Assembly: GCA_004028765.1 (NCBI GenBank)
Contig: SAIX01000013.1
Span: 31,670-95,669, forward strand
DNA: 64,000 nt
Source: Chitinophagaceae bacterium
GTDB lineage: Bacteria; Bacteroidota; Bacteroidia; Chitinophagales; Chitinophagaceae
Reading direction: 5' to 3'
Below are positions 1 to 9,137 of the stretch, piece after piece. How positions within the stretch are numbered: the first letter of the stretch is position 1; every line of letters begins with the position of its first letter. The translations under genes were made by a program, and so were the position numbers. Under the pieces are notes generated by a model. The model was given only the letters and a program-made list of their open reading frames with translations, was not told where the DNA came from and searched no databases.

Positions 1-377
1 TCGTGAACATCTCTTCTGTGAGTTCTGTACAGGCTGTAACAAAAGTGCTCGGATACAGTATGGGCAAAGCGGCTGTGGATTGTTATACCAAATGGTTCGC
101 GGTTGAAATGGCGAACCGCTATGGCGATAAACTTCGGATGAACAGCATCATGCCCGGATTTTTTCTCACCGAACAAAACAGGGCCTTGCTTACCAATCCG
201 GATGGCAGTTATACCGATCGCGGTAACCTTGTGGTAAAAAATACCCCTTTCAAACGGTTCGGTAAACCGGAAGAACTGATCGGGGCACTCGTATACCTGC
301 TGAGCGATGCTTCGCGTTTTGTAACCGGTATGCAATTAGGGGTTGATGGCGGCTTCACTATTTTCAGCGGCGTTTAA
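1..377 (+). CDS. SDR-family oxidoreductase, C-terminal part (possible fructuronate/mannonate oxidoreductase)
   Basis: This is the last 125 or so codons of a short-chain dehydrogenase; the N-terminal NAD-binding half lies outside the window. The catalytic YxxxK motif is visible (YSMGK), followed by the usual SDR substrate loop (NSIMPGFFLTE) and a C-terminal end ending in VTGMQLGVDGGF, a standard SDR tail. It stops 17 bases before glucuronate isomerase in the same direction, so they are probably co-transcribed. In Bacteroidota an SDR next to uxaC is often the NADH-dependent step between fructuronate or tagaturonate and mannonate or altronate. That role is inferred from context only. The SDR assignment is secure; the substrate is not. 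Confidence 0.8.
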   Translation, partial: VNISSVSSVQAVTKVLGYSMGKAAVDCYTKWFAVEMANRYGDKLRMNSIMPGFFLTEQNRALLTNPDGSYTDRGNLVVKNTPFKRFGKPEELIGALVYLLSDASRFVTGMQLGVDGGFTIFSGV

Positions 378-394
378 ATTCCAATACGACAGGC

Positions 395-1798
395 ATGAAC
401 GAATTTTTTCTGACAGACGATTTTTTATTGCAGGGCAGGGCGGCAAAGCATCTTTATCATGACTATGTAAAAGATCTCCCGATTATCGATTACCATTGTC
501 ACCTGCCACCGGATGAAATTGCGGCAGACAAACAGTTTACCAATCTTACCGATATCTGGTTAAGGGGCGATCATTATAAATGGCGTGCCATGCGATCGCT
601 TGGTGTACCGGAACGTTTGATCACCGGAGATGCCGGTGATGAAGAGAAATTTCACACCTGGGCCAAAGTATTGCCCCAAACCGTTCGCAACCCTTTGTTT
701 CATTGGTCGCATATGGAGTTGAAATCGGTTTTTGGAATCACGGAATACCTGAATGCTTCCAATGCTGCAAAAATATATGATACCTGTAATGCACAACTCT
801 TACATGCATCGCACCGGGCAAAGGGGCTGCTCCAAAAATTCAGGGTGGAATATGTAGGTACAACCGATGAGCCCTGGGATAGTTTGCAATATCACCGGCA
901 ACTCGCTGCAGAAAATTTCAGCATACGGGTGGCACCCTCGTTCCGGCCGGATAAAGTGCTGATGATCGCGAACCAGGAAACTTTTTTTACACATATTGAC
1001 CTTTTATCGCAGTCAAGTGGTTTTGAAATAAAAGATATTCACTCTTTACTGGCTGCATTGGAAAACAGGATCGATTTTTTTCATGCCAACGGCTGCCGCG
1101 TATCCGATCATGGCCTTACACAAATGCCGGGTTTATTTGTATTCAGCTCAGCACTCGAAAATGAGCTCGCTTCTTTTCTTATAAACCGGAAAGGGTATTA
1201 TTCCGACCCGGAAGCTTTTATGGGATACGTACTGGCTGAACTCTGCCGGATGTACCATACCCGTAACTGGGTGCAGCAGTTTCACTTAGGGCCGATACGC
1301 AACAATAATACAAGGCTGAACCAGTTACTCGGGGCCGACAGCGGCTTTGATTCCATTGGCGATTTCCCGCAGGCTTTGCCGATGTCACGTTTTTTTGATC
1401 ATCTCGATCAAACAGATCAGCTTGCCAAAACGGTGATCTATAACATCAATCCCGCCGACAATGAAGTGTTCGCGAGTATGCTTGGTAATTTTAACGACGG
1501 AACGGTGAAAGGAAAAATGCAGTTCGGCTCGGGCTGGTGGTTCCTCGATCAGAAAGAGGGTATGGAAAAACAACTGAATGCCCTTTCCAATATGGGGATG
1601 TTCAGCACATTTATCGGGATGATCACAGACAGCCGCAGTTTTCTCTCTTTCCCCCGTCACGAATATTTCAGGAGAACCCTCTGTAACCTGGTGGGTGATG
1701 AGATGGAGAAGGGATTGCTGCCCAATGACCTTAACTGGCTCGGCCCGGTATTACAGGGAATCTGTTATCATAATGCCAAAGAATATTTTAACCTATAA
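395..1798 (+). CDS. uxaC: Glucuronate (uronate) isomerase
   Basis: The 467-residue protein has the full length of the uronate isomerase family, an amidohydrolase-fold enzyme. It interconverts D-glucuronate with D-fructuronate and D-galacturonate with D-tagaturonate in the cytoplasm. The metal-site motif DYHCHLPPDEIA lies near the N-terminus (His34, His36). Further family hallmarks are the TTDEPWD segment, the QFHLGPIRNNN stretch and the C-terminal LSFPRHEYFRR segment. There is no signal peptide. It follows an SDR oxidoreductase and precedes a secreted DUF1080 protein, which fits a uronic-acid catabolic block. The next two enzymes of the classical pathway, mannonate dehydratase and KDG kinase, are not in this window. 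Confidence 0.95.
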   Translation: MNEFFLTDDFLLQGRAAKHLYHDYVKDLPIIDYHCHLPPDEIAADKQFTNLTDIWLRGDHYKWRAMRSLGVPERLITGDAGDEEKFHTWAKVLPQTVRNPLFHWSHMELKSVFGITEYLNASNAAKIYDTCNAQLLHASHRAKGLLQKFRVEYVGTTDEPWDSLQYHRQLAAENFSIRVAPSFRPDKVLMIANQETFFTHIDLLSQSSGFEIKDIHSLLAALENRIDFFHANGCRVSDHGLTQMPGLFVFSSALENELASFLINRKGYYSDPEAFMGYVLAELCRMYHTRNWVQQFHLGPIRNNNTRLNQLLGADSGFDSIGDFPQALPMSRFFDHLDQTDQLAKTVIYNINPADNEVFASMLGNFNDGTVKGKMQFGSGWWFLDQKEGMEKQLNALSNMGMFSTFIGMITDSRSFLSFPRHEYFRRTLCNLVGDEMEKGLLPNDLNWLGPVLQGICYHNAKEYFNL

Positions 1799-1808
1799 AT
1801 ATCCCCCA

Positions 1809-3194
1809 ATGCGTGTACTGAATTTTGGATGTATGCTGTTACTGGCTGCGAATATCGCAGTTGCACAAAACACAAAAGAACAATGGGAGCCCCTTTTCAA
1901 CGGAAAAGACCTCAAAGGGTTTAAGCAACTCAATGGCAAAGCCAACTATGTTGTGAAGAATGGTGAGATCATCGGTACCACGGTTCCGAACCAACCCAAT
2001 AGTTTTCTCGCCACTGAAAAAGAATATGGTGATTTTATTTTAGAGCTCGATTTCAAAGTAGATGAGCGGATGAATTCGGGTATCCAGTTCAGGAGCGAGA
2101 TCAAAGATGCAAATGATAAGTGTAATGTAACCGATAAAAAAACACCTGAGCGGGTGCATGGTTACCAGATGGAGATCGACCCTTCCGACAGGGGCTGGAG
2201 CGGCGGCATTTATGATGAAGCAAGAAGAGGATGGCTGTACTCGATGGAGAATAACCCTGCTGCAAAAAATGCATTCAAACACAATGACTGGAACCATTAC
2301 CGCATCGAGTGTATCGGTAACAGCATCCGTACCTGGGTAAACGGGATCGCCTGTGCCCATTTGATTGATGACATGACACCCAAAGGTTTTATTGCTTTAC
2401 AGGTGCATGCTGTGAATGACCCAAAAAATGTGGGTGAAGAGATCCGCTGGAGAAATATCCGTATCCAGACAAAAAAACTGAAACCTGCTGCAGATGATAA
2501 TGTATTTGTGGTGAATACGCTTTTGAACAATCTTTCTCCCGAAGAAAAAAGAATGGGATATAAACTTTTGTTCGATGGAAAAACCACAGAGGGCTGGAGA
2601 AGGGCAGGTAAAGATGATTTCCCTTCCAGTCAATGGTATGTGGAGAACGGGGAACTGCGTTTGCGCAAAGGCCGTTCGGTGATGGGTGGAAGCGGCGCTG
2701 ATATTGTAACAAAGGAAAGTTTTTCCGCCTTTGACCTGCAGTTTGAATTTCAGCTCAGTGATAGTGCCAACTCGGGTGTGAAATATTTTGTGGCTGAGAA
2801 AGAACCCGCTGCGGGCGGTATTGTCGGGCTTGAATACCAGATACTGGATGATGAGAAACACCCCGATGCAAAACTGGGTTCTATCGGGAACCGCACAATG
2901 GCATCTGTATACGACCTGATCCCTGCAAAGAAAAACGGCCGTGAAAAAATCCCGATCGGTGAATGGAACCGGGGCCGTATCACTGTGTACCCGGATGGCC
3001 GGGTAGAGCATTGGATCAATGGCTGGAAAGTATTGGAATACCAGCGCGGGACACAGTATTTTTATGCATTGGTGGCCCGGAGCAAATACGCTAAGATCCC
3101 CGATTTCGGTATGGCTGCCAAAGGCCCCCTGTTGCTGCAGGACCATGGCGCAGCAGTAGCTTTCAGAAGTATCAAAATCCGTGAATTAAAATAA
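1809..3194 (+). CDS. Secreted protein with two DUF1080 (3-keto-disaccharide hydrolase-like) domains
   Basis: The open frame extends upstream, but ATG 1809 is preferred: it gives a clear signal peptide (MRVLNFGCMLLLAANIAVAQ) and avoids overlapping uxaC. The 461-residue product holds two copies of the DUF1080 beta-sandwich, about residues 25-230 and 255-460. Each starts with a typical phrase (EPLFNGKDLKGF and KLLFDGKTTEGW) and contains the NSGIQFRSE / NSGVKYFV strand. Members of this family cleave or eliminate 3-keto-glycosides formed by Gfo/Idh dehydrogenases, and one such gene lies directly downstream at 3218. The substrate cannot be read from sequence. The enzyme is probably periplasmic. Confidence 0.85.
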   Translation: MRVLNFGCMLLLAANIAVAQNTKEQWEPLFNGKDLKGFKQLNGKANYVVKNGEIIGTTVPNQPNSFLATEKEYGDFILELDFKVDERMNSGIQFRSEIKDANDKCNVTDKKTPERVHGYQMEIDPSDRGWSGGIYDEARRGWLYSMENNPAAKNAFKHNDWNHYRIECIGNSIRTWVNGIACAHLIDDMTPKGFIALQVHAVNDPKNVGEEIRWRNIRIQTKKLKPAADDNVFVVNTLLNNLSPEEKRMGYKLLFDGKTTEGWRRAGKDDFPSSQWYVENGELRLRKGRSVMGGSGADIVTKESFSAFDLQFEFQLSDSANSGVKYFVAEKEPAAGGIVGLEYQILDDEKHPDAKLGSIGNRTMASVYDLIPAKKNGREKIPIGEWNRGRITVYPDGRVEHWINGWKVLEYQRGTQYFYALVARSKYAKIPDFGMAAKGPLLLQDHGAAVAFRSIKIRELK

Positions 3195-3217
3195 TTGAAC
3201 CTTTAAAATCTATAACC

Positions 3218-4576
3218 ATGTCCAGTTCACGACGCAATTTCATCAAACAATCTGCAAAAGCCGCAGCGGGAACCTATATTGCCTCCATGGGTTTCAGTGC
3301 CCAGAGTTATGCACGCATCATCGGGGCCAACGACAGGGTAAGGGTTGGTGTGGTGGGTTTTTCTGACCGCCACCGCAGTTCGCATATCCCTCCCTTTATG
3401 AAATTTTATAAGGAGATGAATTTCGATATCGTATCCGTATCCGATATCTGGAAAAAAAGAAGAGAGGAAGGCGCTGCATTCCTGAAAGAAAAAATGGGGC
3501 ACGATATCAACGCATACCGCAATAACGATGAACTCTATAATTCGAAAACCGTAGATGCGGTATTTATCAGTACGGCCGATTTCCAGCATGCTTTGCATGC
3601 GATCGAAGCGGTAAAAGCAGGTTGCGATGTGTATTGCGAGAAACCGTTTGCAGAAACCATGGAAGATAACCGCGCTGCACTGAAAGCCGTGAAAGCCTCC
3701 AAGAGTATTGTGCAGATCGGATCACAAAGAAGAAGCGGACCAAACTATATTGCTGCCGCTGATTTTATACAATCCGGAAAATTTGGCCCCATTACCATGG
3801 TAGAGCTTACCTGGAACGTGAACCAGCCCGGCCGCTGGAGAAGGCCTGATCTTGTTGCGCAGTGTAAAGAAGAAGACCTCGATTGGAAACGATTCCTGAT
3901 GAACCGCCCTTTTGAAAATTTTGATCCTCGTAAGTATTTAGAGTTTCGTTTGTTCTGGCCGTATTCTTCCGGAATGCCCGGGCAGTGGATGAGTCACCAG
4001 ATTGATACGGTGAACTGGTTCAGCGGGCTTTCGCATCCGCGCAGCGTAGTTGCAAATGGTGGTGTATACGTATGGAAAGACGGCCGCCGCAACTGGGATA
4101 CCACAACGGCTGTATTTGAATACGGCCCCACCAATGACCCTTCCACAGGCTTCCAGGTGGTATTCATGAGCCGCATGCACAATGGCGATGAAAACCCAGC
4201 CGAAATGTATTATTCCAATGGTGGTGAATTAAATCTTATCACCAATAAAGTATCACCCAAAGGCGGACTGCGTGCAAGAGAAGCGGGCGCAATGAAAATG
4301 CAGGCCAATCTTTTACCGGAATTAAGTCTTTCTGACCTCGCTGTAAAAGTAGAAGCAGGCGCAAACACCGGTGGCGATGCACTAACTACTGCGCACGTTA
4401 AAAACTGGATGGAATGTATCCGCAGCAGGAAGCAACCCAATGCGCCCGTTGAAGCAGGTTATAGCCATTCCATTGCAACCATCATGGCCAATGCAGCCTG
4501 CCGCACGGGGGAAAAAGTAACTTTTGATGAGAAAACACAGGAAGTGATGGCCGGGGGGAAAGTATTCAAGTATTAA
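3218..4576 (+). CDS. Gfo/Idh/MocA-family oxidoreductase with Tat signal
   Basis: The 452-residue protein starts with a twin-arginine signal (SSSRRNFIKQSAKAAAG), so it should be exported folded with its nicotinamide cofactor bound. The Rossmann fold begins at VRVGVVGFSD (about residue 41), and the EKPF motif typical of the family follows (CDVYCEKPFAET). The C-terminal alpha/beta domain has the usual GMPGQWMSHQIDTVNWF stretch. It sits 23 bases after the DUF1080 gene. In Bacteroidota such pairs oxidise sugar units to 3-keto forms that the DUF1080 partner then cleaves. That pairing is inference from context. A hairpin with terminator character follows the stop codon. Confidence 0.88.
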   Translation: MSSSRRNFIKQSAKAAAGTYIASMGFSAQSYARIIGANDRVRVGVVGFSDRHRSSHIPPFMKFYKEMNFDIVSVSDIWKKRREEGAAFLKEKMGHDINAYRNNDELYNSKTVDAVFISTADFQHALHAIEAVKAGCDVYCEKPFAETMEDNRAALKAVKASKSIVQIGSQRRSGPNYIAAADFIQSGKFGPITMVELTWNVNQPGRWRRPDLVAQCKEEDLDWKRFLMNRPFENFDPRKYLEFRLFWPYSSGMPGQWMSHQIDTVNWFSGLSHPRSVVANGGVYVWKDGRRNWDTTTAVFEYGPTNDPSTGFQVVFMSRMHNGDENPAEMYYSNGGELNLITNKVSPKGGLRAREAGAMKMQANLLPELSLSDLAVKVEAGANTGGDALTTAHVKNWMECIRSRKQPNAPVEAGYSHSIATIMANAACRTGEKVTFDEKTQEVMAGGKVFKY

Positions 4577-4602
4577 ACAATTCCAGGGTAGGAACATAAC
4601 GG

Positions 4603-4633
4603 AAAGGGAACTTCTTTCGGGATGATTCCCTTT
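4603..4633 (+). terminator. Probable intrinsic terminator after the Gfo/Idh gene
   Basis: AAAGGGAA (4603-4610) and TTCCCTTT (4626-4633) form an 8-bp perfect stem with a 15-base loop, followed by a pyrimidine-rich TCTTCTTT stretch. It lies 26 bases after the stop of the Gfo/Idh gene and before the DMT permease start at 4660. It may end or weaken the upstream transcript. The long loop lowers confidence. Confidence 0.5.
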
Positions 4634-4659
4634 TCTTCTTTATGAAACCAAGGTAAAAA

Positions 4660-5544
4660 ATGACGGATAAACAGAAAGCCAGGATTGCAGTGCTTGGGGG
4701 AAATTTTTTCTTCGGTACCAGTGTGATCGCTGTAAAACACATCAGTCCTTCATTGATGCCGCCTCTTGCTTTAACCGCTGTACGGATCATTTCTGCCACC
4801 GCTCTTTTCTGGATAATGTTTGCATTGAATCCGGTAAATACCGGCATCGTAAAAAAAGATTATCTCCGGCTTTTTCTTTGTGCATTGGCTGGCATCACCA
4901 TGAACCAGACTTTTTCTGTATTGGGTATGGCCTTTACAAGCCCCATACACGCGTCGCTGCTCATCTTAACAACCCCTATTACCATTACCATACTCGCATC
5001 GGTATTTCTTGGTGAGCGGATGACGATCTTAAAAGCCCTTGGTTTATTGCTGGGTATTTCCGGTGGGGTGTTGCTGGTATTTGCGAGGGATATCTCTGCA
5101 GTGGCCGGAAGCAAACAAACACTCGGCGATATGTTTGTGGTGATGGGGGCCCTGAGTTATTCCACCTATGTGATTACGGTAAAACCCCTGATGATGAAAT
5201 ACAAAGCCAATCATATACTCCAATGGGTTTTCCTGTTTGGGTTATTCGCGGCTTTGCCAGTTGGCTGGAAAGACCTGCGTACAGTACCCTGGCATTCATT
5301 TGACCTGTTAAGTGGGTTCTGCCTCACCTATGTTGTGTTCGGCGGAACTTTTTTTGCCTACCGGCTGATGAATTACAGCATCAATAAACTGGGTGCAGCG
5401 GTTACAGGGTCTTATATTTATACACAACCTTTTTTTACCACGGTCGCATCTATGCTATTACTGCATGAAACACTGAGCCTGCCCAAGATACTGGCAGCGA
5501 TCTTGATCATGAGTGGTGTATTTATTGCGAATTATAAACGATAA
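4660..5544 (+). CDS. DMT-superfamily permease (EamA family)
   Basis: The 294-residue protein has about ten hydrophobic segments arranged as two EamA repeats, roughly residues 5-140 and 150-292. The second repeat ends in the typical PLFTTVASMLLLHETL-like region followed by LAAILIMSGVFIANY. Such inner-membrane carriers move small metabolites. The neighbours (uronate isomerase, keto-gulonate reductase, alcohol dehydrogenase) suggest a sugar acid or keto-sugar, but the family is too broad to say. It ends 10 bases before the next gene, so these two are likely translated from one message. Confidence 0.88.
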   Translation: MTDKQKARIAVLGGNFFFGTSVIAVKHISPSLMPPLALTAVRIISATALFWIMFALNPVNTGIVKKDYLRLFLCALAGITMNQTFSVLGMAFTSPIHASLLILTTPITITILASVFLGERMTILKALGLLLGISGGVLLVFARDISAVAGSKQTLGDMFVVMGALSYSTYVITVKPLMMKYKANHILQWVFLFGLFAALPVGWKDLRTVPWHSFDLLSGFCLTYVVFGGTFFAYRLMNYSINKLGAAVTGSYIYTQPFFTTVASMLLLHETLSLPKILAAILIMSGVFIANYKR

Positions 5545-5554
5545 TACAATTGAT

Positions 5555-6571
5555 ATGACAAGGGTACCATTTGATGAAATGAAACGAACGATCAAACAGG
5601 CTTTTGTCAGAGCCGGTATGCCGGAACACAAAGCTGAGATATGTGCGAGGGTGCATACAGAATCCAGTCGCGATGGTGTACCCTCACATGGATTGAACCG
5701 CGTGGAACGGTTTGTGGATTATCTTCATAAAGGATGGGTGGATCCCAATGCTGAACCTTCATTGCATCTCTCGCTTGGTTCAATGGAAGTATATAATGGC
5801 AATATGGGACCTGGTATACTCAATGCCATTTTTGCCATGAACCGGGCTGCAGAAATTGCAGCGCAGCACGGATTAGGGATGGTAACTCTGCAAAATACCA
5901 CACACTGGATGCGTGGCGGCGCATACGGATGGCTCGCTGCAGAAAAAGGATATATCGGTATCTGCTGGACGAATACCGAAACCTGTATGCCGGCATGGGG
6001 TGCAAAATCGGGAGCGATCGGGAACAACCCGTTTATCATGGCCGTTCCAAGAAAGGAAGGGCATATTGTACTCGATATGGCCATGTCGCAATACTCCTAT
6101 GGCAAGTTGCAGGTGACAAGGTTAAAAAAACAAAAACTCCCTTATCCCGGTGGCTTCGATAACGCGGGAAATCTTACGGATGATCCTGGCACAATCGAAG
6201 AAAGCCGCAGGATATTGCCCATGGGTTACTGGAAAGGATCGGGCTTTGCGATCATGCTTGATGTTATTTCAAGTTTACTTTCCGGAGGATTCACTACTGC
6301 AGGGATCGATAGATTTGATAAAGGAAGTTGCGGAAGTTGTTGCCAGGTTTTTATTGCGATCAACCCACTTGCAATTAATTCGCAGGACTTTATCGATAAT
6401 GCCATACAGGAAACCATTCAGCAATTAAAATCTTCCGAGCCTGCAAAAGAAGGTGGTGAGATATTGTATCCCGGAGAGCAATCCATGCGCACGAGAAAAG
6501 AAAGTGAAAAAGAAGGCATTGTTGTGGATGAAGGGGTTTGGCAGAAGGTAAAGGAACTGGCGGCTGTATAA
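5555..6571 (+). CDS. Ldh/YiaK-family NAD(P)H oxidoreductase (2,3-diketo-L-gulonate reductase-like)
   Basis: ATG 5555 was chosen because the longer frame from 5513 overlaps the permease, and MTRVPFDEMKRTIKQAF matches the usual start of this family. The 338-residue product shows the malate/L-lactate dehydrogenase-2 fold signatures: SHGLNRVERFVDYL with the catalytic His, TTHWMRGGAYGWLAAEKG, and the cofactor region with VLDMAMSQYSYGKL. YiaK-type enzymes reduce 2,3-diketo-L-gulonate with NADH, while other members act on ureidoglycolate or sulfolactate. The zinc dehydrogenase just downstream and uxaC upstream favour a sugar-acid substrate. No signal peptide is present. Confidence 0.87.
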   Translation: MTRVPFDEMKRTIKQAFVRAGMPEHKAEICARVHTESSRDGVPSHGLNRVERFVDYLHKGWVDPNAEPSLHLSLGSMEVYNGNMGPGILNAIFAMNRAAEIAAQHGLGMVTLQNTTHWMRGGAYGWLAAEKGYIGICWTNTETCMPAWGAKSGAIGNNPFIMAVPRKEGHIVLDMAMSQYSYGKLQVTRLKKQKLPYPGGFDNAGNLTDDPGTIEESRRILPMGYWKGSGFAIMLDVISSLLSGGFTTAGIDRFDKGSCGSCCQVFIAINPLAINSQDFIDNAIQETIQQLKSSEPAKEGGEILYPGEQSMRTRKESEKEGIVVDEGVWQKVKELAAV

Positions 6572-6580
6572 ATATTTTTT

Positions 6581-7597
6581 ATGAAAGCATTATGTGTACA
6601 ATCACCGCATCATCTTGTAATAGAGGAAAGACCAATGCCTTCCATTACAAAACCTGATGAGGTTTTGCTGAAAGTAAAAACCGCAGGTATCTGTGGCTCT
6701 GATGTACACATCTATCATGGCTCTTCTCCTGTTGCCACTTATCCGCGTGTGATAGGGCATGAGATTGCCTGCGAAGTATTGGAATGGGGCAATGCTGTTA
6801 ATGATCTTGCAAAAGGCGACCGCGTGGTGATGGACCCTGTGATCGATTGCGGAGAATGTTACCAGTGCCGGATCGGCAGGAGAAATGTTTGCAAAAACCT
6901 GAAAGTACGATCCGTGCATGTGGATGGCGGTTACCAGGAATACCTGGTTTTACCGAGGCAGGGTATTTATAAAATACCCGATAACATCAGTTGGGAGGAA
7001 GCGGTAATGATCGAACCCTTTACCATTGCAGAACAGGTGTGCAGCAGGGCAGAGATCAGTGAACAGGATACCGTGTTTATTATGGGAGCCGGGCCTGTGG
7101 GCCTCAGTATACTCAAACGCGCAAAAATGAGCGGGGCAACCTGCTACATTTCTGATATGCTTGATACAAGGCTTTCGCTTGCCATATCTTATGGAGCAGA
7201 TGCAACAATCCATGCAAAAATGCAGGATGTGCAGGAAGCTTTAACAGCACTTACGAATGGCAATGGCGCAACTGTGGTAATTGATGCAGTTTGTTCCGTA
7301 CGATCCTTCGAACAGGCCTTGCAGTATGTTTGTCCGGCAGGCAGGGTAATACCGCTAGGGTTCAGTAAAGAAACTTCTGCAATCGCTCAACTCAGTATTG
7401 TGGCGAGGGAAATCGATATACGTGGCTCAAGGTTGCACAATAATAAATTCCCGGTTGTGATCGATCATTTTGCAAAGGGGAAGATACAGGTGAGAGATAT
7501 GATCACCCATCGCTATCCTTTTACTTCGATACACGAAGCATTGAAACTGATTGAAGATACCCATGTGGAAAAAGGGAAAGTGATGCTGTATTTTTAA
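6581..7597 (+). CDS. Zinc-dependent alcohol dehydrogenase (sugar-acid or polyol dehydrogenase type)
   Basis: The 338-residue protein is a medium-chain dehydrogenase. Visible catalytic zinc ligands are Cys38 (GICGSD) and His60-Glu61 (GHE). Four cysteines for the structural zinc lie in the DCGECYQCRIGRRNVC stretch (Cys90, 93, 96, 104). The nucleotide-binding motif is GAGPVGLS. The overall pattern resembles the RspB / L-galactonate-5-dehydrogenase / L-gulonate-5-dehydrogenase group, which oxidise hexonates. This would fit uronate reduction followed by oxidation to a keto-acid. It follows the YiaK-like gene by nine bases and is very likely in the same operon. The exact substrate is inferred. Confidence 0.88.
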   Translation: MKALCVQSPHHLVIEERPMPSITKPDEVLLKVKTAGICGSDVHIYHGSSPVATYPRVIGHEIACEVLEWGNAVNDLAKGDRVVMDPVIDCGECYQCRIGRRNVCKNLKVRSVHVDGGYQEYLVLPRQGIYKIPDNISWEEAVMIEPFTIAEQVCSRAEISEQDTVFIMGAGPVGLSILKRAKMSGATCYISDMLDTRLSLAISYGADATIHAKMQDVQEALTALTNGNGATVVIDAVCSVRSFEQALQYVCPAGRVIPLGFSKETSAIAQLSIVAREIDIRGSRLHNNKFPVVIDHFAKGKIQVRDMITHRYPFTSIHEALKLIEDTHVEKGKVMLYF

Positions 7598-7612
7598 AAT
7601 ATTTTACGCTTT

Positions 7613-8821
7613 ATGATTAAAAAGATATTGTTTGTAATATTAATAAGTATTTGTACAAACCTTCACGCACAGGATGGGATCGCAGAACGGAATTACCTTG
7701 TAGCAACTGTTACAAAACTTGCTGACCCATTGTTCACAGCGCTCAGCAGGAACGAATTAAAACAAACCATGCCGATCGAAAAATACAATGGCATGCAGCA
7801 GAAACATCCTTCCACTTATCTTGAAGGTTTTGCGCGTATGCTGGCTGGTATGGCCCCTTGGCTCGAGTTAGGTCCTGATGAAACTGCTGAAGGTAAACTC
7901 CGGGCAAAATACATTGACCTTGCATTGAAATGTATCCACAATGGCGCTGACTCCACCTCACGGGATTATCTTGATTTTAATATCCCGGGACAGTCACTTG
8001 TGGATGCTGCATTTCTGACGCATGCCTTATTACGTGCACCCACGCAATTGCTGGGCAAGCTGGATGAAACCACCAAGCGCAACCTGGTAGCCGCTTTAAA
8101 ACTTACGCGTAATACAAAGCCGCCCCAGAATAACTGGTTATTGTTTGCAGCAATGGTGGAAACAGGGATATGGAAACTTACAGGGGAATGTGATCAGTCG
8201 CGCATTGATTATGCGATACAGAAACACAAAGACTGGTACAAAGGAGATGGCGTATATGGCGATGGAGCCGATTTTCATTTCGATTATTATAACAGTTTTG
8301 TGATTCACCCGATGATGCTGGATATTTTGAATGTGCTGAAGGAAAGAAATATTACAGCAGCGATCCCTTATGAAACCGAATTGGTAAGGGCACAACGGTA
8401 TGCAGCCATACTGGAAAGGATGATTTCACCGGAAGCCACTTATCCGGTTACCGGCCGCTCAATCGCATACCGCTTTGGCAATTTTCAATTGTTGTCACAA
8501 ATGGCATTACAGCATCATTTATCGAAAGAACTGAATCCTGTTCAGGTTCGTTCTGCTTTGTTTGCAATGATCAAGAAACAAATGGAAGCACCCGGCACAT
8601 TCGATAAAAATGGCTGGTTGCAGATCGGTATATATGGCCATCAGCCCGGTATCGGCGAGTATTATATTTCTACAGGAAGCTTATATCTCTGTTCCCAGGC
8701 ATTTTTGATATTAGGTTTACCAGCTTCCGATCCTTTATGGCAGGGTGCTGATGAAGACTGGACATCGCGCAAAGTATGGAAGGGGCTTGCGGTTCCGATT
8801 GATCACGCGATCAATAACTGA
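7613..8821 (+). CDS. Secreted DUF2264 protein
   Basis: The 402-residue protein has a signal peptide (MIKKILFVILISICTNLHAQ). The rest is a DUF2264 domain, seen in YLEGFARMLAGMAPWLELG, the DGADFHFDYYNSFVIHPMMLDIL segment and the TGRSIAYRFGNFQLLSQ segment. DUF2264 proteins have an alpha/alpha-barrel like that of unsaturated glycosyl hydrolases and polysaccharide lyases, and they are common in Bacteroidota polysaccharide loci. No biochemical role can be assigned from sequence. It closes the plus-strand uronate block, 15 bases after the alcohol dehydrogenase gene. Confidence 0.85.
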   Translation: MIKKILFVILISICTNLHAQDGIAERNYLVATVTKLADPLFTALSRNELKQTMPIEKYNGMQQKHPSTYLEGFARMLAGMAPWLELGPDETAEGKLRAKYIDLALKCIHNGADSTSRDYLDFNIPGQSLVDAAFLTHALLRAPTQLLGKLDETTKRNLVAALKLTRNTKPPQNNWLLFAAMVETGIWKLTGECDQSRIDYAIQKHKDWYKGDGVYGDGADFHFDYYNSFVIHPMMLDILNVLKERNITAAIPYETELVRAQRYAAILERMISPEATYPVTGRSIAYRFGNFQLLSQMALQHHLSKELNPVQVRSALFAMIKKQMEAPGTFDKNGWLQIGIYGHQPGIGEYYISTGSLYLCSQAFLILGLPASDPLWQGADEDWTSRKVWKGLAVPIDHAINN

Positions 8822-9000
8822 CTCACCCCCGGCCCTTCTCTGCTGCGCAAAGAGGGGAGAAGCTAGGTAATTAAGAATTTAGAGTGAAGAGTTAATAATT
8901 AATAGTGATTCTTGTTCGTGTAGTTCAGTGCTCTCAGTGGCAGACTCGCCCCCAGCAACTCTCTGCTGCGCAAAGAAAGAAGAATTTAGAATGAAGAGTT
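8821..9000. repeat. Two imperfect direct copies of a ~60-base element in a 316-base gene-free stretch
   Basis: The gap 8822-9137 has no convincing gene. It contains two related copies, about 8821-8893 and 8944-9000. Both start ACTCrCCCCC, share TCTGCTGCGCAAAGA in the middle, and end with AAGAATTTAGArTGAAGAGTT. The first has extra bases in the middle. The remainder (9001-9086) is T- and C-rich and shows no feature other than the terminator at 9087. The copies look like non-coding repeat elements rather than decayed genes. Confidence 0.55.
8869..8910. repeat. Heptamer-periodic array (six units, AATTAAG-like)
   Basis: The stretch divides cleanly into six 7-base units: AATTAAG, AATTTAG, AGTGAAG, AGTTAAT, AATTAAT, AGTGATT. 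The units differ but keep purine/pyrimidine phase. It lies 48 bases after the DUF2264 stop codon and is one of eight period-7 stretches in the window. Confidence 0.55.
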
Positions 9001-9086
9001 GTTGATACGCTGTGTCTCTTTTTCTCCTGTCTTTCTCCTGCGAAAAAATATTGATCCTTTATCTTTCTACCTGGCCAATCAAATAA

Positions 9087-9118
9087 AAAAGCCTTTGCAT
9101 TTTATTACAAAGGCTTTT
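9087..9118 (-). terminator. Intrinsic terminator between convergent genes, strongest for the minus strand
   Basis: An 11-bp perfect stem, with 9087-9097 pairing with 9108-9118 (AAAAGCCTTTG and its complement) and a 10-base loop. On the minus strand the stem is followed by a run of six T, the classic form. On the plus strand it gives four T. It lies 20 bases after the end of the minus-strand Gfo/Idh gene and would also stop read-through from the DUF2264 gene. Confidence 0.85.
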
Positions 9119-9137
9119 ACATCATATCGATTTGTAT

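Noticed and set aside
2397..3146. 249-codon minus-strand open frame inside the DUF1080 gene
   Set aside because: It is antisense to conserved DUF1080 repeats and shows no family motif.
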